NCBI GenBank assembly: GCA_028702415.1
Contig: JAQVOT010000097.1
Location: 1-5,237, forward strand
Length of the DNA stretch: 5,237 nt
Reading direction: 5' to 3'
Source of the DNA: Eubacteriales bacterium
GTDB taxonomy: Bacteria; Bacillota; Clostridia; Peptostreptococcales; Anaerovoracaceae
Positions 1-4,759 of the stretch are shown here, one piece after another. The notes below the pieces were generated by a model that worked only from the letters and a program-made list of their open reading frames with translations, ran no database searches and was not told the origin of the DNA. The position numbers were made by a program, and so were the translations under genes. The stretch's first letter is position 1; every line of letters starts with the position of its first letter.

Positions 1-57
1 GGCCCGAGCCTTGTTCGTCTCGCGTCTTTCGTCCTTATCCAGTGGACTTCTGTTCAT
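1..57 (-). CDS. 5' end of an unidentified gene, cut by the window edge
   Basis: An ATG at 57-55 on the minus strand is preceded by a purine-rich ribosome binding site (GGGAGAAGGAT, about 58-68) with GGAG six bases from the start. The frame stays open for 19 codons to the edge and reads MNRSPLDKDERRETNKARA, a hydrophilic, highly charged N-terminus with no signal peptide or membrane segment so far. The fragment is too short to assign a function. It lies in the same direction as the DUF169 gene, 147 bases downstream of its stop, with palindromic repeat element 1 between them. I see no convincing -10/-35 pair in the 60 bases before the start, so it may depend on read-through from upstream or on a promoter I cannot recognise. 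The good Shine-Dalgarno sequence is the main reason to believe in the gene. Confidence 0.6.
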   Translation of the reverse strand, partial: MNRSPLDKDERRETNKARA

Positions 58-71
58 ATCCTTCTCCCTTC

Positions 72-197
72 AAATGAGTTTAAGTTGAGTTTGCGGTGAG
101 TTTTTGGCTGAGGTTTGGTGAGTTTTGGGACACGTCCCCAAAACTCATTTTCTCGTGAGTTTTGGGGACGTGTCCCAAAACTCACAAAAACTCATTC
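72..197 (+). repeat. Palindromic repeat element 1 (REP/MITE-like) with half-unit ladder
   Basis: The element has two parts. First, TGAG followed by T/G-rich bases recurs at 75, 86, 97, 109 and 119, a ladder with spacings of 11, 11, 12 and 10 bases. Second, two 29-base palindromic units follow at 119-147 and 156-184. Each unit has 11-base arms, TGAGTTTTGGG and CCCAAAACTCA, around a seven-base GACGTGT-type centre (read on the strand that starts GGGGACG). A further half-unit, CAAAAACTCA, closes the element at 185-194. It fills the gap between the DUF169 gene and the next minus-strand gene. A related element in opposite orientation lies near 3719-3864; the units match at 27 of 29 positions. The pattern resembles REP/BIME elements that are mobilised in trans, but no transposase is present in the window. 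Confidence 0.85.
118..185. repeat. Perfect 30-base inverted repeat (hairpin/cruciform)
   Basis: Positions 118-147 and 156-185 are exact reverse complements, 30 bases each, separated by an eight-base loop (TTTTCTCG, 148-155). Each arm is itself an imperfect palindrome, so either one large hairpin or two small ones could form. On the minus strand neither small hairpin is followed by a T-tract, so this is at best a weak terminator for the DUF169 gene. On the plus strand the first palindrome is followed by only four T residues. Confidence 0.85.
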
Positions 198-204
198 GTT
201 GCGT

Positions 205-996
205 CTATTCCACCGTGCCCAGCGGGGTGAAGCAGGCGTCCTGCAGCTGCTCCTCCGGGCGCAGGCGGTTACGGATCGGTTTCCATACCGGTGCATGAAA
301 GAAGCACTCTTCTGTTACGCTCATCATATACGTGAAGTCCGTCCCTGGAATAGCAATTGAAATCTCGTTTTCATCGCGGAATTTTCTCTGTGCCAGGTCA
401 CTGCCTGTTATAACAGCCCGTGGTTTTTCCCGGCTAAGTTCCCCGAAGGGGATCCTGGTCATTGAAGCGCATCCCGCAGCCGTTGTGGCAATGACTCTGT
501 CAAACTCCGGCTTATCGTAGCCATGCAGCACGATTACTGCAGACAGCTGATCAGGATTGCAAAAGCAGACTGCAACATCGCACTCAAGCCCTTCATAATA
601 CGGTTCGAATTTGATGCCATCGAATCTTCCGCCTTTACCGTCATCCATCACGCCTTTTGGCAGGCCCTCCCAGAGGCCATAGGCGCATTCCTCGCAGCAC
701 TTGAACCTCTCCCCGTCAGGAGTCCACTGGGCCTTGGAGCCCTTTGTGAGAAACAGCCCGAAGCCACCCGGAATCACAGGTAAACTATCCTTCAGTCCGG
801 AATTGGATTCAAAGCCTTTGCATCCGCAGTAGCCAATACCTGTTACGATTGTCTCACGGTCCTCCAGTACTCTGTCCCATAGTCTGTATATGCAGCCAAA
901 GGTGTGACGGGGTTCCTCCTCCTTAAGATATACACGGGTGATTCCCATCACCCTATTCTGAAGTTTAAGTTCCTTCCCAAATTCTGTGAAACTCAT
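205..996 (-). CDS. DUF169 family protein, cysteine-rich
   Basis: This 263-residue soluble protein is assigned to the DUF169 family (COG2043) from its overall pattern. A mid-region reading VIVLHGYDKPEFDRV is followed by TTAAGCASMTRIPFGE (residues 171-186) and KPRAVITGSDLAQRKF (191-206). That matches the family's conserved segment of a small-residue stretch with GCAS, an IP.GE motif and KPRAV. The biochemical role of the family is not established to my knowledge. The protein has 12 cysteines (35, 57, 59, 100, 101, 104, 139, 144, 146, 176, 231, 255), including CGC, CCEEC and CFC clusters, which suggests metal or Fe-S binding or redox chemistry; this is inference. The start is supported by AAAGGAG at about 1004-1010, eight bases upstream. 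It lies 104 bases after the mrp-linked 182-residue gene, in the same direction, and could share its transcript. The stop is followed closely by repeat element 1. Confidence 0.8.
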   Translation of the reverse strand: MSFTEFGKELKLQNRVMGITRVYLKEEEPRHTFGCIYRLWDRVLEDRETIVTGIGYCGCKGFESNSGLKDSLPVIPGGFGLFLTKGSKAQWTPDGERFKCCEECAYGLWEGLPKGVMDDGKGGRFDGIKFEPYYEGLECDVAVCFCNPDQLSAVIVLHGYDKPEFDRVIATTAAGCASMTRIPFGELSREKPRAVITGSDLAQRKFRDENEISIAIPGTDFTYMMSVTEECFFHAPVWKPIRNRLRPEEQLQDACFTPLGTVE

Positions 997-1034
997 TTCG
1001 TTTCTCCTTTAAATTTGACAGCATGACAGGAGAT

Positions 1035-1098
1035 TTGCCATCTGACTTACCAAGAGGCTCGTCATCTGACGTATCAAGAGAATTGTCATCTGACTACC
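1035..1098. repeat. Degenerate 24-base tandem repeat, about 2.7 copies
   Basis: Units lie at 1035-1058 and 1059-1082, with a partial unit at 1083-1098. The invariant core CATCTGAC occurs at 1039, 1063 and 1087, exactly 24 bases apart, and is followed by a variable TAyCAAGAG segment. Units 1 and 2 agree at 18 of 24 positions. A more eroded relative (TTGACAGCATGACAGGAGA) may precede it at about 1015-1033. The repeat fills most of the 104-base gap between the 182-residue gene and the DUF169 gene. Possible sources are an eroded insertion-sequence end carrying multiple transposase-binding repeats, as described for IS21-family elements, or a protein-binding array; neither can be decided here. Confidence 0.75.
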
Positions 1099-1100
1099 GA

Positions 1101-1649
1101 TTACTCGCTCTGCGAAAGTTCTCTGTAAAGTTCCCACAAAGCTCTTGATCCTGCTATGCTGTATCTGGCTTTATGGCCTTTTTCTTCAGTATAGACCAGA
1201 ATGCCTTCACCTTCGAAATAATAACCGATTTCGTACCCGTCTTCCAAGGTAAAATATACGTGGTGGTAGGAGTCTGTAACAGACTCATTAGACTTACCTT
1301 GGACGGTTATGTTCTTCGTGGCCTTGTATGCCTGGCGAATCACGTCGGCATCTTCGGATACTATTTCCGGGTTTCCACCACCCTGATCGTAAAGAAGATT
1401 AACCCTTATAATTTTGCCATTATCATAGGCATTCATCAGAGCTTTCGCTCCTTCGCTTTTATCAAAGATAAGCAGGGGCGTGTCCCCCTTTAGAACATCT
1501 TGTATTTTAGGCGTGTCTTTATCATCCAGATCTCCCGTCTGTCCGCCCCCACTGAGAAAACCGCTTGGCATTCCCACGGCCAGGAACAGAATCAGACAAA
1601 CCAGCATGCTGCCTACCAGTATTAATCCGGTTTTAGAAAATTTTTTCAT
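1101..1649 (-). CDS. Membrane-anchored extracytoplasmic protein of unknown function, coupled to mrp
   Basis: I do not recognise this 182-residue protein as a named family. It has a short basic start (MKKFSKTG), one hydrophobic segment at about residues 8-27, a Gly/Asp-rich linker (about 30-47), and then a soluble domain of about 130 residues probably exposed outside the membrane. That domain is rich in alternating beta-type segments (IIRVNLLYDQ, HHVYFTLEDGYEIGYYFE, GILVYTEE) and ends in a helix containing LWELYREL. The only cysteine (C18) lies inside the hydrophobic segment and does not fit a lipobox, so a membrane anchor is more likely than a lipoprotein. Its ATG overlaps the mrp stop codon by one base (TGATG at 1651-1647). 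Translation is therefore probably coupled to mrp, and no strong independent ribosome binding site is seen. Confidence 0.8.
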   Translation of the reverse strand: MKKFSKTGLILVGSMLVCLILFLAVGMPSGFLSGGGQTGDLDDKDTPKIQDVLKGDTPLLIFDKSEGAKALMNAYDNGKIIRVNLLYDQGGGNPEIVSEDADVIRQAYKATKNITVQGKSNESVTDSYHHVYFTLEDGYEIGYYFEGEGILVYTEEKGHKARYSIAGSRALWELYRELSQSE

Positions 1650-2569
1650 CAGTCTTCTAATTTTTCGGCTGCGGCCTCAAGCCAATCTCCCTCAAACAGT
1701 TCTATCATTCCTCTGTCGCATGCTGCTGCAAGCTTAGGGTCGATAGGTAGCTTTGCCAGAACATCTATGCCGAATTCTTCTGCAACTGCGTCAACCTTGC
1801 TTATGCCGAACACAGGTGTTTCAGCGCCGCAGTCCGGACACTTGAAATATGAATAGTTCTCTATCAGACCCAGGACAGGTACATCCATCATTTCTGCCAT
1901 TCTGATTGCCTTTGCGACTACCATTGATACCAGGTCCTGAGGTGACGTTACCACGATGATACCGTCGATAGGAAGTGACTGGAATACTGTCAGCGGAACG
2001 TCTCCTGTTCCCGGAGGCATATCAACGAAAAGATAATCAACACTGCCCCAGCATACATCTGTCCAGAACTGTTTAACAACACCTGCAATAATCGGTCCTC
2101 TCCAGAGAACAGGGTCGGTGTCGTTTTCAAGCAGGTTGTTCACTGACATGGTTTTGATGCCTGTCCTTGTAGGAATCGGAATAATTCCTGCCTCGTCGGC
2201 TTCTGCTTTTGCAGTAATTCCGAAAGCCTTAGGAATTGACGGGCCTGTAACGTCTGCGTCCAGGATGGCCGCCTGATGACCGCGACGTTGCATGGTTGTT
2301 GCCATCAGCGAAGTAACCAGTGATTTGCCTACGCCTCCCTTGCCGCTTACAACTGCGATTACCTTCTTGATGTCGCTGTTTGGATTCGGATCCGCAAGTA
2401 GTGACTTGGGATCAAATTCTCCGCAGCTTCCGCCGCTCGGGCAGGTTCCACAGTCATGGGAGCATGTTTCCGGTGTTGGTTCTTCCCCGCATGAATCAGG
2501 CTCTGATCCGCAGCTTCCGCAGTCTCCGTTGCATCCTAACTTTTTCATATTGTTAAATTTCTCAAGCAT
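1649..2569 (-). CDS. mrp: Mrp/NBP35-family Fe-S cluster carrier ATPase
   Basis: This 306-residue cytoplasmic P-loop ATPase of the Mrp/ApbC/NBP35 group is expected to carry and deliver Fe-S clusters to client apoproteins as a dimer. The deviant Walker A motif GKGGVGKS is at residues 76-83, AILDADVTGPS at 101-111, and the switch/Walker B-like segment DYLFVDMPPGTGD at 178-190. The C-terminal cluster-bridging motif CPDC is at 244-247. The N-terminus carries eight extra cysteines (13, 17, 20, 27, 36, 40, 43, 49). The last part, C27-x12-C40-x2-C43-x5-C49, resembles the N-terminal [4Fe-4S] site of eukaryotic Nbp35. The chosen start has GAGGGGG a few bases upstream (about 2575-2581); the in-frame Met8 is a less likely alternative. 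It starts 14 bases after the racemase stop, and its own stop overlaps the next start codon, so it is the middle gene of an operon. Confidence 0.95.
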   Translation of the reverse strand: MLEKFNNMKKLGCNGDCGSCGSEPDSCGEEPTPETCSHDCGTCPSGGSCGEFDPKSLLADPNPNSDIKKVIAVVSGKGGVGKSLVTSLMATTMQRRGHQAAILDADVTGPSIPKAFGITAKAEADEAGIIPIPTRTGIKTMSVNNLLENDTDPVLWRGPIIAGVVKQFWTDVCWGSVDYLFVDMPPGTGDVPLTVFQSLPIDGIIVVTSPQDLVSMVVAKAIRMAEMMDVPVLGLIENYSYFKCPDCGAETPVFGISKVDAVAEEFGIDVLAKLPIDPKLAAACDRGMIELFEGDWLEAAAEKLED

Positions 2570-2583
2570 TTTTGCCCCCTCGT

Positions 2584-3669
2584 TTAGATATATTCTTTTT
2601 CTACATATGCGCTGGTTGATGCCTTCAGCAGTGCACCGTACTCCAGCCGGAACTTAACTGTGTCGCCAACCTTATAGTCACCTTTACACTTTGTCATATC
2701 GAGAATCATGTGGTCTGAACTGCCGCCGAGAACCTCTATACGTTCATCCAGCGGAATCATTCCGTCAACCTCGGTATCCTGTTTTCCTATGCCCAGGATT
2801 GCTCTACTGATAATGCCACGGTCCTCGTATTCGGGAACATTTCCGAAAGCATCCTTCCCAACCTCACCGATTGGAAGTGATGGCTTATCTTTCAGCTCAA
2901 TAATCTGAGCTTCCACCAGGACTGCATCGTGGCAGGTGCCCGGATCGGTTTCACCATAGGCGGTATCGTTTCCGAGCAGGAAACTTTCTCCCAGACGAAG
3001 GTTGCTTATCTTCTCCGGCATGTCATTCTTCCAGATCAGATAGATTGAACTGGAGTTTCCTCCGGAAATCAGTTCCAGTTTCCGTCCGATCTTCGCTTCC
3101 ACCTTGCCTGCAATATCGCAAAGAATCGACAGGTTGTCGTTCTTCGGAATTATCGCTCCGTAGCAGGTCAGGTTGGTTCCCATTCCATATAGTTCAACTC
3201 CATCCATGGCTTCGATTTCTGCAGCCGCTTCAAGTATTTTGATCTCATCCTGATAGAACATTCCCTCTCTTAGGTCTCCCAGATCCACCATGAGAATAAT
3301 CCTGTGGGTCTTCCCCTGCTTTTTTGCTTCCTCAGCTATTGCCCTTATAGTTGCCATTTCGGAATTCTGTGAAATATCAACGTGTTTCACGAGATCTTCG
3401 ATTTCGCACATCATTGGCAAACGCAAAAGCACGCTTTGCTTCCCGTAAGGTGCCATCAGATCTGAATACTTTTTGATATTTTCAACTCTGGAATCCGCCA
3501 GAAAATCCACTTTCGGGTGCTTAGCAATCATCTCGCATACCACCCTGTCTGCACACAGACATTTAGTTACAATCATCATGCTGCAACCGCCATCATCTCT
3601 GGTAATCTTAGCGCAGGCATCGATATTTGACTCCAGCTTCTTCATGTCAATAATTAATTTCGGATACAT
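2584..3669 (-). CDS. Ornithine/alanine racemase-family PLP-dependent enzyme
   Basis: This 361-residue protein belongs to the fold-type III, alanine racemase-like PLP enzymes, closest to the COG3457 group that includes ornithine racemase (Orr) of Clostridium sticklandii (about 355 residues) and YhfX. The PLP-binding lysine is probably K36 in IVTKCLCAD, in place of the KANAYG motif of classical alanine racemase. Other family-like blocks are DSRVENI (59-65), VDLGDLREG (128-136), GMGTNLTCYG (162-171), SGGNSSS (202-208), NLRLGES (223-229) and GGSSDHMILD (315-324). Substrate cannot be fixed from sequence: ornithine, alanine or another amino acid is possible, and none of the other ornithine-fermentation genes is nearby. 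The start has GGAGGAG a few bases upstream (about 3674-3680). It is the first gene of the operon with mrp, 55 bases from repeat element 2 and behind its own promoter. Confidence 0.88.
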   Translation of the reverse strand: MYPKLIIDMKKLESNIDACAKITRDDGGCSMMIVTKCLCADRVVCEMIAKHPKVDFLADSRVENIKKYSDLMAPYGKQSVLLRLPMMCEIEDLVKHVDISQNSEMATIRAIAEEAKKQGKTHRIILMVDLGDLREGMFYQDEIKILEAAAEIEAMDGVELYGMGTNLTCYGAIIPKNDNLSILCDIAGKVEAKIGRKLELISGGNSSSIYLIWKNDMPEKISNLRLGESFLLGNDTAYGETDPGTCHDAVLVEAQIIELKDKPSLPIGEVGKDAFGNVPEYEDRGIISRAILGIGKQDTEVDGMIPLDERIEVLGGSSDHMILDMTKCKGDYKVGDTVKFRLEYGALLKASTSAYVEKEYI

Positions 3670-3708
3670 CTTACTCCTCCACCTTTCATTTTATATTTTG
3701 CTTTGCCC

Positions 3709-3717
3709 ATTATAACA
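3709..3717 (-). promoter_or_regulatory. Extended -10 promoter for the racemase-mrp operon
   Basis: Read on the minus strand this is TGTTATAAT: a perfect TATAAT -10 box (3714-3709) preceded by the TGn extension (3717-3715). It lies about 40 bases upstream of the racemase start. At a 16-18 base spacing the -35 region would fall inside the palindromic unit of repeat element 2 (about 3731-3738) and reads GTCCCC/CGTCCC, which is not a -35 consensus. The promoter therefore probably depends on the extended -10. The position directly after a terminator-like repeat fits the start of a new transcription unit. Confidence 0.7.
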
Positions 3718-3718
3718 C

Positions 3719-3752
3719 AAAAATGAGTTCTGGGGACGTTTCCCAAAACTCA
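3719..3752 (-). terminator. Second hairpin with five-T tract, upstream of the racemase promoter
   Basis: The palindromic unit at 3724-3752, read on the minus strand, has arms TGAGTTTTGGG and CCCAGAACTCA around a seven-base centre and is followed by TTTTT (3723-3719). It would work as a back-up terminator for transcripts from the membrane-protein gene. The T-tract ends just before the extended -10 box, so terminator and promoter are nearly abutting. Confidence 0.5.
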
Positions 3753-3781
3753 TCACGGCAATTTGAAACAATATGACTGAT

Positions 3782-3818
3782 AAAAAAAATGAGTTTTGGG
3801 AAACGTCCCCAGAACTCA
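3782..3818 (-). terminator. Intrinsic terminator for the membrane-protein gene
   Basis: On the minus strand the palindrome at 3818-3790 has 11-base arms, TGAGTTCTGGG and CCCAAAACTCA, with a single C-A mismatch and a seven-base loop. An uninterrupted run of eight T residues (3789-3782) follows immediately. This is a textbook Rho-independent terminator shape, placed 57 bases after the stop codon of the 289-residue membrane protein. It is formed by a unit of repeat element 2, so the repeat seems to serve as the transcript end. Confidence 0.75.
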
Positions 3819-3874
3819 TTGGGAAACGTCCCCAGAACTCCCCAGAACTCACCCAGAACTCATTCCGTAACACT

Positions 3875-4744
3875 TTATCGCAGTACCAGTTTCGCCAGCA
3901 ACCATGCCGGCAGACAGGCCGCCCCTACTATGCCGGCGATAACAGCCACCTGCTTCAATCCGTAGGATGCCATCATGTAAAGCATCCTTGTAGACAGTGC
4001 AATCTGGCCGCCGCTGGATTCTGCGGTACCACCAAGCATCGTTGAAATAACTAAGAACAGCCCCGCTATCAACAGCACGCATATGCCACACCACAGTAAG
4101 CCGCTTCTCCTGCTGTGTCTTAGCAGAAGGAGACTCAGACAGGCCAGTGCCGCAATTATAATTGATCCATACCTGAAAACATCAGATGTCATCAGCTGCG
4201 CACGCTCTATGTATCGAGAGGCTTCATCGTCTACAAACGATGTAATATTCATCTGAGTAATTACATAATTTATTCCACCTGAAAGCACGGGCATTGCTAT
4301 ATTCAGGGCTGCGTCGAAAATCTGCCTCTCTCCCTGGCTCATGGTGATGCTGCCTTTGGCTATGCACTCATCCGTTCCTCTGCTGAAGGCCATATAAAGC
4401 TCTTCGGATCCTATCTCGTTGTAGTACCCGGAGCCTGCGGTGGCCTTCTCCCCTCTGACCTGGTTCTGGAGACAGCCCGCCACGTAGGACGTGAAGAATC
4501 CCGTCACTGCTTCTGACTGGAGAATCTCCTTCATGGTCTGACCGTAGTGCCCGCCCAAGTTAACTGTGCTCTGGGCTAGGATTCTGTCTGTCAGCTCATC
4601 CACCGCACCGGTTTCAACAACCGCTTCATGGATGGCCTCCTCGGAAACCGCTTCCGTTACCGCGTAGGAGCCCATTGCTGCTCCCCCTGCCGTGATAAGA
4701 ACAAGGGCCATTATTAATGATAGTATGTATTTAATAATTCTCAT
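3875..4744 (-). CDS. Four-segment membrane protein of unknown function with a large outer domain
   Basis: I cannot place this 289-residue protein in a named family. It has an N-terminal hydrophobic segment (about residues 5-27) that acts as signal anchor or signal peptide. A mostly polar region of about 160 residues (28-191) follows, then three membrane segments at about 192-209, 215-236 and 264-286. The basic loop RHSRRS (209-214) between segments 2 and 3 and the basic C-terminus (KLVLR) fit a cytoplasmic N-terminus, with the 28-191 region outside. No catalytic motif is evident in that outer region. The gene starts 15 bases after the HD-GYP stop and is probably co-transcribed with it. The ribosome binding site is weak (ACGAGAC region), which fits coupling to the upstream gene. 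Its stop is followed at once by repeat element 2 and a terminator. Confidence 0.82.
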   Translation of the reverse strand: MRIIKYILSLIMALVLITAGGAAMGSYAVTEAVSEEAIHEAVVETGAVDELTDRILAQSTVNLGGHYGQTMKEILQSEAVTGFFTSYVAGCLQNQVRGEKATAGSGYYNEIGSEELYMAFSRGTDECIAKGSITMSQGERQIFDAALNIAMPVLSGGINYVITQMNITSFVDDEASRYIERAQLMTSDVFRYGSIIIAALACLSLLLLRHSRRSGLLWCGICVLLIAGLFLVISTMLGGTAESSGGQIALSTRMLYMMASYGLKQVAVIAGIVGAACLPAWLLAKLVLR

Positions 4745-4759
4745 GACATATTAGTCTCG

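Larger units (their letters stand above)
3719..3864 (-). repeat. Palindromic repeat element 2 (REP/MITE-like) with half-unit ladder
   Basis: In the minus-strand direction the element starts with half-units TGAGTTCTGGG / GAGTTCTGGG (plus-strand CCCAGAACTC at 3852, 3841 and 3831). Next comes a truncated unit (3840-3819), a full unit (3818-3790), a 35-base spacer, and a second full unit (3752-3724). The two full units are exact reverse complements; the match extends to 32 bases (3722-3753 with 3789-3820). This is the same architecture as element 1 in the opposite orientation. It differs at two unit positions: an arm TTCTGG instead of TTTTGG, and a centre GACGTTT instead of GACGTGT. It begins about 10 bases after the stop of the membrane-protein gene. 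A REP/BIME-like or non-autonomous mobile origin is inferred; no transposase is in the window. Confidence 0.85.

Noticed and set aside
115..360. Plus-strand open frame of 81 codons starting in repeat element 1
   Set aside because: Its first part is only translated palindromic repeat (EFWG/RPQNSF-type words) and the rest is antisense to the DUF169 gene.
991..996. DUF169 start codon region (ATGAGTTTC) as a repeat half-unit
   Set aside because: A nine-base similarity to the repeat arm without the following GGG or the palindrome is compatible with chance.
1009..1089. A real 26-residue peptide gene made of eight-residue repeats
   Set aside because: No Shine-Dalgarno sequence precedes the ATG, and the pattern is fully explained by a 24-base DNA repeat being a multiple of three; kept only as an observation.
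1035..1098. CRISPR array
   Set aside because: The repeats are directly adjacent without spacers, are degenerate, number fewer than three full copies, and no cas gene is nearby.
1590..1649. Lipoprotein signal peptide on the 182-residue protein
   Set aside because: The only cysteine is inside the hydrophobic segment in the context SMLVCLIL, which does not fit a lipobox.
2584..3669. Classical alanine racemase (alr)
   Set aside because: The KANAYGHG-type motif is replaced by TKCLCAD and the other motifs match the Orr/YhfX group better.
3691..3873. Minus-strand open frame of 60 codons across repeat element 2
   Set aside because: It consists of translated repeat units, covers the terminator and promoter, and has no ribosome binding site.
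3773..4045. Plus-strand open frame of 90 codons
   Set aside because: It starts in the repeat with the same repeat-derived words and then runs antisense to the 289-residue membrane protein.
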